Assembly (NCBI GenBank): GCA_000507305.1
Contig: DF239040.1
Location: 35,520-99,519, forward strand
Source: Breviolum minutum Mf 1.05b.01
Lineage: Eukaryota > Sar > Dinophyceae > Suessiales > Symbiodiniaceae
Reading direction: 5' to 3'
DNA length: 64,000 bases
Shown: piece after piece, positions 44,790 to 57,660 of the stretch
Position numbering within the stretch: the first letter of the stretch is position 1
Layout of the letters: every line of letters begins with the position of its first letter
The notes under the pieces: generated by a model
Database searches by the model: none
Told to the model about the DNA's origin: nothing
Seen by the model: the letters and a program-made list of their open reading frames with translations, nothing else
Made by a program: the position numbers and the translations under genes

Positions 44790-46470
44790 TTTTTTCAAGA
44801 GCACAACTTTAAGAAACCTAGTGACTCAGTGCCACTCAAAGTCATTGAGTCCAAAGAGTGGTTTCTGGCAAATGTATTTTCGAAGGAGCAACTTGAAACA
44901 CCACAAGTCACAAGTCACAAGTCTGGAGTGTCAGTTGCTTTACACACCCGAAAACTTACATGGATACACAAAATGACGGTTTGGAAAAGGTGGTTCCTTT
45001 TAAGTATGGCCGTTTTTGGTATCTATGTTAAATTGCTGGGGTGTATCCTTTCCAATTGTCACAATTTTGCTGCTTCCAGCTTCATGGTGCTCAAGCGATG
45101 GCTTGCCCTTTGGAGGTGTTTTGAATGTTGATGGTCAGAGTTGGATGAACGGGGCACCAAAAAAAACAAACGTTGAGGGAAGAAAAACTCCGGAATGTTT
45201 TTGAATGGTTGAATGATCTATAGAGAGAAACAATAAGGGGAATTTTATTAGATTTCCCATGAATTTCACCCCAAGACCCGCGTGGAATTAGATCATGATA
45301 TGAGCTAGCCTTGTATGTTCAGGCTATTGGCTGCTGCAGAGATTCATGGTGTGATCCTAAGGAGAAAACACCAGTGGTGTGGCTAGAAGTTGAAGGAAAA
45401 GATTACATAATGATCCTGGAATGTGCCGGTTGTATTCAGTATGATGATTGATTCATAGTTCAATTATATCATCGAAGTAGGTAGCAACAGAATGCGATGA
45501 AGCACTTCCACTTTCCAGTACTGAAGCATTGCCCAATCCATTGAATTGCTGGTCATCCTTTTCAGATCCTCCTTCAGGCGGTAGCACTTAATTTCTTTTG
45601 CCCCCAAACACGTTTGAAGCAAGACTCGTTCTCATTCCGTCATTCCCTTTTCAGAAGTAAAAGTTATTACCACACTTGTGACTACATTTACCATGTCTTC
45701 CTACCGATTAGTAGGCACTTCCGTAGGTTCTGCTGCACAAAAGCATCCCGTTTTTGACGGGTCCGCAATGTAACTAAGGAGTGATGGAATCAGATGATGA
45801 ATGTCGAGCTGAAGATTGCAGTTTGCAGGCTCGACATTGCCAAGGTGGTGGCAACTCAAAGATTTTTTATTTTCACCCCGAAAATTGGGGAAGATTCCCA
45901 GTTTGACTCATATTTTTCGAAGGGGGTTGGTTCAACCACCCAACTAGTTGTGCAAAATGCTGTGTCTTTTTTTTAAAACTCCTCCCTGTCCTGTCTTGAG
46001 GCCTTGCAAAGACGTGGTCTTGCAAAGCAAGGCGGGTCTCGGGGTCTCAAAATTGGATTTCCCAAAAAATGGAGCATTTTTTTTTTGATGCATATTCTTG
46101 GAAATCATGTTGAACATGCACACAACATGCAGGGACCACAATGTATATATATATATCGATACATGTAGTATATATATATATACATATTTTTTTTCCTTAC
46201 CAAAACTAAAACTTCAAAAAGTTCTTTCAGCTTTCCCACATTTTTTTTTAAACCAACACTTCAACTCAACAATTCTTGGTTTTTTTCCCTGGCAGAATGG
46301 AAGATACAAACACCGATGGGGAGACTTTGTTGGGTTGATGTGACACCAGGTCCCAATCCAGACATTGAATTGGGTTCAGATGTGGATACTGATGCTGATG
46401 ACTTGCAATCTCAATTTGGTTGTTGCTTGGACAGTGGTCTGTTGGGTGTTATCAAGTGTTTTTTTCAATG
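44790..46470 (+). other. Region of candidate exons
   Basis: Protein-like fragments: FKKPSDSVPLKVIESKEWFL then ANVFSKEQLETPQ (44808-44908); SSYRLVGTSVGSAAQKHPVF (about 45695-45755); NVELKIAVCRLDIAKVVATQ (about 45801-45860); GPNPDIELGSDVDTDADDLQ then SQFGCCLDSG (about 46351-46440). The 45801 fragment sits in an inverted repeat (AATGTCGAGC / GCTCGACATT). Families not recognised. Confidence 0.3.
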
Positions 46471-46538
46471 AATTGTTTGAAACAACAATGAACAAGTCAA
46501 AAAGATGCAAATGCCATTTTTTCTTGTGATTTATTTTG

Positions 46539-46651
46539 TACACCTCCGCAATTTAACATGGTTCACCTGAAAATCAGCCCCTGGCAAAAGGAGATTCCGA
46601 TCTTGGAAACCCTTATTCTTTCATGGTCCATGTTAAACTTCCGGGGTGTAT
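46539..46651. repeat. Foldback element, family A copy 4
   Basis: TACACCTCCGCAATTTAACA and the complement TGTTAAACTTCCGGGGTGTA bound 113 bp; inner arms CATGG / CCATG. Confidence 0.65.
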
Positions 46652-46903
46652 ATTGTGATTTTTGTTTCATTCGATTCATGAAACAAACATCCAGTTTCAA
46701 AGTTGACAAATTCGCGAAAATGAATTCCCTAAGGCTATGATGGCAGTGCTTCCAAGTATTCTCTGAACTGGGAGTCCAGTGGAAAGACTTTCTTCGATGA
46801 CTGGACCTTTGTGACGGAAGATCCAACCCATGGAGCTACATGGCGAGATAATTTTTTTTTGGGGAAAACATGAGCAAACAAAAAAAACACACAATTTTGG
46901 TGT

Positions 46904-47001
46904 GTTACCCTCCAGGGAACTAACATATCCCACCTTGGGAAAAGGAAAATCATCTTCAAAATGCCATTTTTGGGGGATATGTTAGTTCCCTGGGGTGTTA
47001 T
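46904..47001. repeat. Foldback element, family A copy 5
   Basis: GTTACCCTCCAGGGAACTAA then CATATCCC, answered by GGGATATGTTAGTTCCCTGG. A left half alone (CTCCAGACAAACTAACATAT) is found near 37086. Confidence 0.7.
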
Positions 47002-47125
47002 TCTTTTTGCCCCTTCAACAAAACAAAACAAAAAAAGATCACCCTCCCCATATTTTCAGTTGAACGAAAAAATCCCATGGATTTTTCAACACTGGAACCA
47101 GTCCTGTTTGATGGTTTGAGCCAAG

Positions 47126-47228
47126 GAGGTCAACTATCTCTCGCGAGAGGCTGCGATTTCTGAAGGCCTTATCGAAGCTTTTGAGGACTTGGAAACAACG
47201 CGAGCATTTTTTGCCCGAGTTTTGGGCA
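47126..47228 (+). CDS. Candidate exon, product unknown
   Basis: Acceptor CCAAG|GAG, then EVNYLSREAAISEGLIEAFE and DLETTRAFFARVLG. A helical, charged sequence and the best of the frames here. It lies upstream of the GH16-like gene; no motif ties it to that gene. Confidence 0.4.
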
Positions 47229-47821
47229 GTCTGTAATATCTGGGCACATTTTCTGGGATGTTTTGGAGTTTTGCTTTTCCCTTTCTTTTTTTTCGAACAG
47301 TACAAAACAATCGACTCTGTTTGGGTCAGGGGCGATACGTTCTCATGAAATAGCTAGTGGAAAATGCACAAGGTTTTGAAGATATTGAAAAAGAGCAATA
47401 ATTTCAATTTCAATTGCCATGTTGGTTCATCAGAATGTATGCTTTATTGCCTTTCTGTCCTTTCGAGAGAGAATCATACGCAGCATACTCCCATGAAGTT
47501 GTGAACATGTTTGCAACCTGAGTCTGGTGAGGACCATGCGATCATCCGTGTGGGAGGTCTCCAAAATGGTGCCCTTGACTGAACAACACTGAAGATTGGA
47601 GCTGTAGAAAAGATTTCAAAAGCTTGTGATAGCCTTTTAAAGCATATCTAGAAGAATCAGCACTAGCTGATATATAGATAAGATAAGATACGTTTTTCAT
47701 GTCATTTTTTGTTTTTGACCTTCGTTTTGGGTCCATGTTTGGATGGAATTCTGGTTTTCTGTCTCTTTCCAAGCTCCATCAAGAACTTAGCTGATTGAGC
47801 TGATTGATTTTCCAACAGCAG

Positions 47822-50800
47822 CGACACAGTGCGCAATGGCAGCAAATCTCAAGATTCAACAAAATCCGTGACGGCAACTGGAATTTTCACCCCAAAAAAA
47901 CTGGAGGTGGCTTCCATTCCCTGAAAATATGACCCATTTTTTCGCCTAGGCAAACGAGATTCTGTGAGGATCCAAAGCAACAAGGCGATGAGAGTTCCAT
48001 GCAACCAAACGAAACAACATATCCACCTGCGCTGTTTTGATAGTTTTTATTTTCATATTTTTATTTTAAAAGGTGTGTTTATACTGTTTCATAAGGATTC
48101 TTGTAACCCTCTTATTGGAATCTAGTTACCCAACCAGTATAAATGGAATGGAATATACTGAATATGATCATATATATATATATTATATGTATATATATAT
48201 TTGTCGTTTGAGGCTATTGTGTCCATGTTTCATGTAAAAAATCAGATGGCTCCTCCGACAAAAACCTGCAGGCATGGGATCCAACGAAGTCCTTTCTGGT
48301 AACCATGAAATACCGTCACGTTCCGTATGGTGCAGGGGTGTTTCTTAGCTGCAACTTTTGTCAAAGGTTTTTGCAAGTTCGAAATGCTCTGGATGTTTTT
48401 TTTCTTTGGCAAGAATTAAAAAAAGTCCATTCGAAAAAATCTAGAGATATTTTGTTGGGACATTTTCTGGAAAAAATCATTCGAAAATTTTCCCTCCAGA
48501 AATAGCCGGCCTTATGATCAGGGCTTATTAACCATTGGTTTCCCTTGTCCAGGTGGCCGGCATTTTGGACCATGTCCAGTGACCATGTTTGGCCAACGGG
48601 TGGTGAGTTAGATATCGCGGAGTTTGCAAATGATCAGCCCAATCTGGTGGCTTGGTGGTGTACCCCTGCAACTTACTTTTGGACCATTTTTTTGGTTGGA
48701 TTTTTTGACATTGGAAAATTATTGTGCTGAAATATTTGATCTGAATCTAATATTTAGTGTGTATTTTTTGAATTGAATGTGTGAAACTGTGATTAACATC
48801 GATGCTCCAAAGTGTTTCTTTGACATTTCTCGTGCCAACTTGACACTGAGATCACCCTCCATGTGCGTGGTGAGTGCGCCATGAACAAGGAGAAGTTGCG
48901 ATTGTGTACTCCAGCTTCATATACATGGTGCCTTTACTTCAAGTCGATTTAAAGAGTTGTATATAAGACGAAAACGTGTAAACAGTGTTTTGTACTGAAG
49001 AAAAAGTCATCATCCCCAGAAATATTGGTACCTTTGGATCTCAGTCGTTTAAAGAATATGTCGCGGGTTTTTCAAATAAACAACGGGGTCCAACCACGTG
49101 ACGTCAGGTATGATACCGTTTCCACATCATGCGATACAGATTATGGTCAGCAACGTCAGGGATGCAAACCGCCACAAAAACGTGCCTTGAATGAATTTTT
49201 TGGAAATCGAAGGTTGGTACAATGCCCATACCATCCATATGTGGTATTTTGATATAAATACATGAATCGTTGATTTTTTTTATGGTAAATGCAGGTAGGT
49301 ATACCATACATGGATGCTATGGGATGTTTTGATTGTTTTAATCTTTATACAGGTCTTGTAGACCTCCAACAATTTTTGATTTACGAAACCGTTCCAACAT
49401 TTCAAGGTTTTTTTTTAAATATCAAGAAATACTTTCCAATTTTTACAAACACAATTTCTGGCTTTTGAATGCTTTTTATCTCAGGCTTTGTTGGAGAGAT
49501 CTTCAACATGTACCCTGGAACTTTTGCCGCTGAGTTTCTTGATTCTGAAAACATATCTTCCTGGTGATATTCAAATTCATAGTCATGTTAACTATTTCAT
49601 ATTGAATTTCACATTTAAATTCGAATTCATATTCATCTTATTTCGTATTTGATGTCATATTCATGTTTACATTCGCATTTTCGTCCTCATATTCAAACTT
49701 ATATTCAAACTCAGATTGACATCAGTTCATATGGCTGTTCAAGGGACCCCCGCTGAAGCATCTCGCCCACAAATAGGAGTTGAATAAGGCGTGTGTAGTT
49801 CAATTCATATCAACAAATCCATACTCGTAATTCAGACTTGTATGACTGTATAAATTCATACTCAGAATTCAAATTCATCCATTCATCATCATCCATTCAT
49901 CCTCGCCATCCATCCATCCGAGGTGGAACAACAATACCATCAAGGCCAGAAGTTTTCCCAACCCGTTTTTTTTTTGGGAAGCGAAAGGAAGAAATTTGTT
50001 GCCAAAAATTCATGTTTTGTTTTTGTTTTTTGACTTGGATAGTGAAGTCATGTATGATATTGAACTTGAAAGCCTATCATTCTCAATGTACTATTCTTGG
50101 TACCTGAACGTTTTTTCTGTTTTGTTTCACACTTTTCAAACAAGATCAAGTTGAAAAATCAACAACCTTGAACCTAACAACCTGTGCAAAGCAGCAACGT
50201 CAACACAAGCTGTTCGTGGTTCCCTTTTTCTTTTCGGAGGTGTGGCACTTTCCAAGCGACAACGAACCTGCAGATTTGAATTCTGATGATCCAAATCCTG
50301 CTAGTTGGGATCCGGAAAGGTTGTTGACATGGTTTCCTTTCGATACTTGGATTTCAATGGGGGTTTCCAAAAATGGTGGTACCCCTTTTTTTTCAAACAT
50401 TCAACGGAACACATATTTTCGTAAGCTTGGGGATGTAGAAATTACAAAAGGGCCAATTGGCAAAGTGTTCAGCTACTGCAAATGATTGAATGCATGGGAG
50501 TGTTTTTTTTTGATTTGCCAGACAATCATGTGTGTCATCCTTGTATTTTTCTTCGCATTTTTGTTTGATCTTTGTATTTGTGATTGAATTTGTTGTAATT
50601 TTTTCTAGCGCCAAAAACAAGGCCAAACTTTTCATCGATGGATGGTGATTCCGACCCTCCACTAAGGAGCCAGAGAGCTGTAAATTTGCCTTTTCGCCTC
50701 AGGACCGAAACATCTGACAAAGTTTGAAACGGCGATTGTTTTGTCTTTTCAGAGAGAGAAGGTATGTGTATTGTATTGATACCTGAAACATATATATGAC

Positions 50801-51832
50801 GAATTTTGTTTTTTTGGTATATGCTGTATATAAACATATATATATATATATGGACATGTATACATATCATATATATGTCATCAGAAAGTTGCAGCACTGC
50901 CTTTTTCGAGGCTTCCTCCTCCATGTCTCTTTTTTTTTGGGAAACGAACCTCTCCTCCAATTTTTCTACAGGAACTTGTCATCAATACCGAGCTATGTGA
51001 CTTGGCGACAATGGGAGGTTTGATTCCAAGTTGGAAAGTCTCGGATAGAAAATAATCAAGCAAATGGAACTGATAGATATACAATCAATGTTTATAATCA
51101 ACCAGATATACAAAGCAACATTTTATGGTTATGTATTTGTATATATATATATATATCAACCATGTGATGGAAAATTTCGTGACCTTTCTATCCCCGAACG
51201 TTAAAGGTCGCATAACACAAAGGGTCACGTGAACTCAGAATTGCCAGGTGGCGATTATGCCGGGGCGACTTTTGAAACGACGCCCTTGAGCTATGCAACC
51301 GGTTACCGAACGATGTATGGCAGCTGTGCTGGTGGCATAGACACTTGGAAGGTTGGATTTTTGTTGTCATATTTTGTTTGGAAAACGTGACGACAACGAA
51401 GTTGAAAAGTGTTTTATTGAAAACCATTTTTTTTTGTTTTTTTTTGTGTTGTCTGTTTTTATTATTTTAGTTTCTTCGATTTCGAATCCATTCAAAATTT
51501 TCCTTGTCTAAAGCATCTTGATTGAACCTGAGGACTGTTGTCGGAAGTGGATTCAGGACCATAGAGTTGATCATTTTTTTTGTCGCAACGGCATTGCAAA
51601 AAACCGATGGTGTTTTTTGACCAGAAAAAATGTGGATTCAGATCTTGACCAAATTGTTGTTTTTTTCAGGATTCCAAAGCAACAGGGTTTTTGAAAGACT
51701 ATGCCGTTTGGGATATCGACTACATCAAGGTTGGGAATGGGGAAAAATGATGATTTTCGTAGCAAACAATTCATCAAAAAGTGCAGGTTGCAGGTGTTGG
51801 AGTTTTCATATAGGAAATCATGTTCCAAATAG
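47822..51832 (+). CDS. Glycoside hydrolase family 16-like (laminarinase/beta-glucanase) protein, multi-exon
   Basis: GH16 enzymes cut beta-1,3(4)-glucans; the jelly-roll active site is ExDxxE. Exons read: 47822-47906 (SKSVTATGIFTPKKLE, tentative), 48213 or 48246 to 48337 (DKNLQAWDPTKSFLVTMKYR, HVPYGAG), 48553-48649 (WPAFWTMSSDHVWPTGGELD, IAEFANDQPNLV), 48851-48927 (ITLHVRGECAMNKEKLRLCT), 49108 to ~49192 (STSCDTDYGQQRQGCKPPQK), 49485 to ~49563 (FNMYPGTFAAEFLDS), 50240 to ~50343 (VWHFPSDNEPADLNSDDPNP), 50972-51017 (ELVINTELCDLATMG), 51239-51351 (YATGYRTMYGSCAGGIDTWK), 51670-51729 (DSKATGFLKDYAVWDIDYIK) and 51794-51832 with TAG. The catalytic GGELDIAEF motif is complete (Glu 48605, Asp 48611, Glu 48617). 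Several junctions join in phase. Acceptors are mostly AG|G; one donor is GC (48650), and a GA donor is possible after 49548. The 5' exons, including any signal peptide, are missing. A family-B half element follows the 50240 exon. Confidence 0.75.
49560..49880. repeat. Degenerate ATTCATA-type repeat tract
   Basis: TTCATATTCA, ATTCAAATTCATA and relatives recur at least 15 times with irregular spacing, in an intron of the GH16-like gene. It is a low-complexity tract, not a regular tandem array. Confidence 0.7.
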
Positions 51833-52440
51833 ATGACATCTAACAACTGTTCTTAGACTCTTAGCTGTTTATTTTTTTTTCTAAAAGGCGTTTTTTTTTG
51901 GATGTGTTTTTGCTTGTAGCGCCGATGCTTGTGCTGTGTGACATGTATGCCCCCGAAGACTCTGGAGGTCTTTACGCTTCACGGCGACAAGGACACTCCA
52001 CAAGCGAGTGGCACTTTCCTACGCGATGGAAAGGCTCTACATCTTGAGGTGCAAAATCGTTACCCGGATCCTCCCATAATCATGGCGTTTTTTCCGTGGA
52101 AAATGGGTGTATCAACTTGAGGGGCCCCTAAAATCAACCAACCAGCAATCCAGGGTTTTAGCATAAAAAGAAATGGTACGAAATCCTATTGGTTTTTGGT
52201 GGCACGGACCTCAAACTCCGAACAACTCTTTGTGAAAAATGAATGTTTGGTGAAACAAGTCATTTTTGATGTAATGATTTGGAATCATCGAACTGAAGCA
52301 ACCAATAAAATATGGTTGTTGAGGGTACCAGGATCTAACGATAAAAAGCAGCCAAGAGCCTTCAGTTTTAGTTTGTTTTTGTTTCGCTTTCGTCCCCCCT
52401 TTTGGGGGAACATCTGATATATGTTCTATTTATATATTTT

Positions 52441-52935
52441 TCTGATTGGGTTGAACAATTGAAACCAGCGTTTGGTTCTTTAGCCGATTCTCTGAACTCC
52501 AGCGATATTATTGCGGAGTTTTCATGGGTGGAATATGATCAACATATGATGAATTCGGGGAACTTTTGCGGTTTACTCCAAAAATTACATATTTTTGTTT
52601 CAGAACATCAAAAAAAACAAAGGTTTATTTCTCAGAACTGCAAGAGATATTGTAACCTGATGTTTTTTTTTCCCTTGGTCAAAAACCTGCTGAAATTTGC
52701 GAGTCTTGTTGTAAATCAAGTGCGATCCCTTCCAGGAGCTTTCGACATCTGAAAATCTACGAGAAAAGTGAGGGAATTTCTTGGAGGTGAAAAGCTGAGG
52801 GGCAAATTGACCTTCATCTAATTGAATTCAAAGTCAGAGACCACTACTCTGACCACTGTTTTTGTGCTTTGTGCTGGTTCGATTGGGGTGATTTGTTATT
52901 GCTGGGAGAGCGCGGGTGAAAAGATCCCGAAGCAG
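52441..52935 (+). CDS. Candidate exons of a membrane protein, possibly thioredoxin/PDI-like
   Basis: 52455-52560 reads DWVEQLKPAFGSLADSLNSS, DIIAEFSWVEYDQHMMNSGN. 52734-52790 (acceptor CTTCCAG|GA) reads SFRHLKIYEKSEGISW. 52854-52935 reads TTVFVLCAGSIGVICYCWES, AGEKIPKQ up to donor GTACTG and forms one membrane helix. The sequence L.PAF..LA..L.....IAEF followed by ..FRHLKIYEK resembles the helix-strand pattern of PDI thioredoxin domains, and LVLCDMYAP near 51930-51956 recalls the strand before the CxxC site. No CxxC was found, so this identification is weak. Confidence 0.3.
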
Positions 52936-54039
52936 GTACTGTTCTTTGTTGTCTTCTCAGTCTAGTCAAAAATGTTCAAGATAAACATGTAGAAACAGAA
53001 GCACAAGACACAGTAGCACATTTTGAGTTTCCCTGTCAGAAAGAATTTCTGTTGCTTGGGGATCTTTCAGCGGCACAAAGTTGTCAAAAAGAGATGGTTT
53101 TTTTCACACGGTGTGGTTGGCCATGGATGATTAAGGAATGCCATTTAGGCCATTTTTGGTTTTGAACAAAAAGGATGAACAAAAAAGATACCTTGCATTT
53201 TTGGGAGGGTTATGATTGTAATACAAATTCAGATTATAATTCATGTTATATATAATACATCTCTGTGTAACATAATGTTCCATGATATATTCATATGATA
53301 TCATCCACAAAGATAGGAATCCCATCATAATTCCTTCATTTTCCAAGCAGGATTTCATGGGGTCAAAGGGATCCAAAGGTTGGCGGCTCCAACACAGATG
53401 CTGTGTGATATATGTATATCTGATATCATCAGAGATCCATAAGTGGCACAAAAGGAACTATTCTCAAGAAGATGTGAATATGTTTTTTTGAATGTTTGTT
53501 TCGCCGTATGTAGTCGTAGCCATGAGTCGTACAGAAGATTCTATTTCCGTCAACTTTTCACTGGCCCAAAGACTCTCTTTGAATCAACTATGCTCGCACA
53601 GCGTTTTTGAGAACATGGCAACATATGAAACTTGACCTTGATTTTTGTTTTCAGCATGGATGACCGTCAGAGGAGGTTCGTCAGAGCTACCCTCCTTGCA
53701 GACTCAGCATATGTTAGCTGTTAGCACAATACTTGCGTTTTGTGAAGCCCCATGTGGGGGTTTCTACTCAACTGAAGCTACTTAGATTAGGCCCCAGAGA
53801 AACATCGCAGCACTTGTTTCGCATTTTATCTTAAAAGCCGTGGTTTTTTGCGTATCCATGGAGAGGGAACGAACAAGTCCTAATGCCAGCAACTCAGCTT
53901 TTGCACCTCACAGGCCGTGCAAAAAACTGTGTCATTTGACATGCCAAGAGCTTTTGTCGGCTGAGGTTCTCGAAGAAGAAAAAGAAGGCAAAAGACATAG
54001 AAATGAAACAGTTGAGTTGATGATTATGAGTGACTCTGA

Positions 54040-54264
54040 GTGATGACTGTTTGCCAGAATAGAATGAATATGAATGAACGCTTCACAAAACCAATACATT
54101 ATGGGCAAAAGATGCGGCAGATAGTTGAACTCAAACAAAAGCCGCCGCGGCGGCGGCGGCGGCTTTTTGGGAAGCCGCCACAGGAGGAAGAACAAGCAGA
54201 GCAGCTGCAGCATCAGCTGCAGAAGCTTACCGAAGAGTATGTCAACTTCAGGTTCCGCGAGTGA
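54040..54264 (+). CDS. Terminal exon with coiled-coil tail
   Basis: The frame ends FGKPPQEEEQAEQLQHQLQK, LTEEYVNFRFRE and TGA 54262-54264: a Q/E-rich heptad-like helix. Just upstream a (CGG)n run at about 54143-54165 encodes KPPRRRRRL. The start at 54040 is only where the frame opens; the true exon start is likely further in. Product unknown. Confidence 0.45.
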   Translation: MMTVCQNRMNMNERFTKPIHYGQKMRQIVELKQKPPRRRRRLFGKPPQEEEQAEQLQHQLQKLTEEYVNFRFRE

Positions 54265-54994
54265 GTGAATTGAGTGGCTGCCTTTCTGACCGGACATGTA
54301 ACTGTGATACTTGACGCTGACGATGAGGAGTTCCATGTGCCGAATCTTGGGCTCGGCATGTTGTTTTTTTTTCATCAAACAGAATTTGCAATGCAAAACA
54401 CATGAGGAGTTCTTTAGAGCAAAGGATAGAATGATAGAATCAGGTACTTGGAAGTGCACAGCAACATATGAGAACACGAGGGACTTCAATAAGGCCTAGT
54501 TTTTAGCTCAAGGCATAAATTGTTAGAAGTACCATTTGTATCCATTTGTCCAGTTTCAAAAATGCCATTGGTTTTCCTTTCTTGACAACTTCTTCACATC
54601 ATCGAATTCGCCATGGCACGGTGGATGGTCAGTCAATAGCTCAGTCAACTCACTTTTCTTACGGTGCAGCAGTGCAACCGAGAAACGTTGTGAGGTTTTC
54701 TGTTTGGACTTGCGTCATACACTCAGATGGGAAAGATGGATATTCAACGGTTGGGTGGCGGAATCACAGTGCATTCAGGATGGGCTTTGATTGCACCATG
54801 AAGAAACCAGAGGACAAAGTTGGAACGATGATGATGAGACTTCAAATTTGATCATTTGGCCAGCTGTGTATCCTTGAAATTCTTCTTCCACATCATTTGC
54901 TACAAAAAGTTGTCCAGTATTTTTGATAAACAATTCCACATACTTCTATTTAAATTCGGTATTTGCAACCTGCTATCTCTCGGTTTGTCACCAG

Positions 54995-57660
54995 GACTGG
55001 GACATTTCCAAGCGAGCCTATTGCTGTTGGCATCTTGGAGATTCCTGTGAGATCCACCCAAAACACACCCCGAAGAAAGCCGAACTGAAGAAATTGACCT
55101 TTTTCATGTGGAATTTCCATGTGGAATTTTCCCCGTGACTTCATGGCTTTTCAGATTTTTTTTGAGGTCGGAATGCTCCATACTACTGTGCACCTTACAA
55201 CAAGGGTTGGGTCCGAACGTCCGTCGATTCGTTCAACTTTGGGGGGTGAAAATGGGTGAAATCCGACCGTCCTGGCGCACCACAGGCTGCGATGCTCCCT
55301 GTTTATACAACAATGTGACGTTGAGTTGCCAGGCCATTTGTTGAGTGAGTTTGCAGCTAGCTCGAAACAAAAGATACCTATGTAAACTAATTATTCTAAA
55401 TAAGCATGTTTTGTTCGTGTTTTCTAAATGGATGACTCCAAATCATTACATTAAACAATGAGTTGTTTCACAAAGATATCCATTAATCAAATGGTTGTTC
55501 AGGGTTCCAGGTATATAACATTCGTGTTTGATGTTCACTATTCGCTGTTTTGCATCTTGGCAAGGCGCGCATTGGATATCGGCATCGTGTCTCATATAAA
55601 AAGGAGCTTGGAACTTGGAACTTAGCAAAGCTGAACGTTTTGGTTCTTCCTTGATGATGGCTGCGCTGGGCCAATTGATTCCGAAATCTTTGCGTGAAAT
55701 GAGGGATGATGGTTGTGTGCGAGCATATTGGGATGTAATGGATCAATGTGAGGGCACTCAGATTTTGGAGGAAGCCGTTTTTTTTGGGGGAAAGGTTTCC
55801 AAGTTTCCATTGCCCACGTAAGTTGATTGAAATGGAAATCCTTCAGCTAAGCTCGTTGCAGCGATGGAAAAGCCTGTGTTGAAAAGAGGTCCAGTTTGTC
55901 ATGATTGCCTTGCAGTTCATGCAGGATGTCAGAACCTCAAGATTGACAATATATAAGTCAATGTCCATTTTGGTGCATTTGGGTTCAACATGTAGACCAT
56001 GGATGATATGGAGAATGGATGATGGTGGTGATGATGATGATGATGATGACGATGACGACGATCATGGATAACGATGAATAGTGATGAATAATGTTGACAA
56101 TTTCGATTCACATTGACACTGACATTGATATTGATATCACTTTGTATTTTGCGAAAAACTCAGGCAACAGAACTAGATTTCCTGGCCTGTTTGGATTCTT
56201 TGGATCGTGTTATCCACGGCTAGAACCACTTCCCTGCCGACTTCGCCAGAAACGGATTGTAGTGGAGATCCAACTCGTGAGAAGTGGGATGATGTCACTA
56301 AAGAGTGTGGGAACCAAGATAAAGATTGGTGGACGTTGCTGACAAAATTGCTAGGTTTTGGTATGTATTGGAGTGATTATTGAGATACGTTTTTTTTTCA
56401 TTTCTTTTTATTCACTGGGGTACAATGATAGTGGAACATGTTCAAATCACACACAATCATATAGGATGTCACTTGACATTGTAGACATACGTTTTGCATG
56501 CAGAGGTTCTGTTGTTTGAAGAAGGGCAAGGCGGGCGCCGGGTTTTTTGAAGGCTTCCGATTCATAAGCCCCAAAAATTCACAAATCAAGCAGATGGCAG
56601 ATGGGATTCTTTGAGGGAATGGACACTCCAAAGGCCTTTTCAAAGGGAGGATTTCAATAGATCCAACAAAATAACATGCACATCTACAAGCAAACTTTTT
56701 GAGGGGGTTTCTTAGCTGTACATGGACATTGGTTATAGGGGCCCACCCAACCATTTCCCATATGGAGGGATGCTTCACCCGGGTGAACCCTGGACCTTCC
56801 AGCGCAGCTGGTTTTCGTTGGGCAAGCTGATGATCCCAACCACCATGTTGTCGGCCAGGCGTGTCCGTCCCTGGGCACCTCGCCGGTTCAGGTGAAACAG
56901 GCACTTTTTGACTGCGAGGACTGGAAAATTGTGTCACTCAATCTAAGGCAACGGGTTGTTTGTTTTCTTTGTTGTTGTTTTCCTTCCGAACTTCCTCCCA
57001 AAACATGCAGTTTTTGCAGGGGAGGGAATGTTGGTGAATGATTGAGGCTTGTGGTGTTTTTTCCTTAAATATGTTTTATGTTTTTATAGATGTTGACTGT
57101 TTTGTAGTGAATGTTGATGAATGTTTGCTTTGCAAATGGTTGGTTTTTTGGAGCCTTGAAGTTCTCTGTCCCAAGGACCATTTCTGGGACTGGACGTCTT
57201 CCTGGAGTCAAGAGCAGAAGTCATAGCCCCAAGGGGATTTGATGAGAGATTGATGCAGCCGGTTGGAGCCTTGCAATACTGAAATTCACCGGGGTAAAAC
57301 TAGAAAAGTGCAACAATCTTGAGAACGTGGAGAACAATCAAGTGATTGAAACGTATTGAAACCATGTTTTGTATCTAACAAATCAGCGAATTTATAGAGT
57401 AATTTATATACAAACATCGAGTTTCTTTCTTTTAAAGGAGCTCTTAGTATCGGTATCATCATCACCGAAAATGACCTCGGAATCAACCAGTTGCCATCGA
57501 CTTAGGGATTGGTGTTGCAAACATCAAAAGAAAGGCTGCAAAGACATGAAAGAGGGCAAGGCCCCTCGAAGTGAGGCCTGGTTACGGGAAACAAAAAATT
57601 CACAGAATTTGAAACAAGTTGGATCTACAGGTTTCGGAGATCTTTGGAGAAGATGAAGCA
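54995..57660 (+). CDS. Cysteine-rich WCC-motif protein, dinoflagellate family, partial
   Basis: Three exon fragments fit a Cys-rich family that I recognise from dinoflagellates, whose modules end in a CC doublet followed by GC or its like. 54995 onward (acceptor CACCAG|GAC): DWDISKRAYCCWHLGDSCE. 55286-55332 (acceptor CACAG|GC, GC donor GCCATT): CDAPCLYNNVTLSCQ, the linker that usually follows the modules. 57506 onward (acceptor ACTTAG|G): DWCCKHQKKGCKDMKEGKAP, open to TGA near 57656. Probably secreted or cell-surface; function unknown. A candidate between them (56180-56352) reads TTSLPTSPETDCSGDPTREK, WDDVTKECGNQDKDWWTLLT, with a GTTTTG donor. Full exon structure was not resolved, and two separate genes are possible. 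Confidence 0.45.
56017..56066. repeat. (GAT)n microsatellite, interrupted
   Basis: GATGATGGTGGTGATGATGA continuing to GACGATGACGACGAT; the minus strand gives a spurious poly-His frame. Confidence 0.85.

Noticed and set aside
53505-53535. Spliced-leader-like GTAGCCAT sequence
   Set aside because: Only a short partial match to the conserved dinoflagellate leader as I remember it; not an SL gene.
56398-56937. 179-codon minus-strand frame
   Set aside because: Spans a foldback-element relative near 56735-56790 and has no coherent domain or conserved composition.
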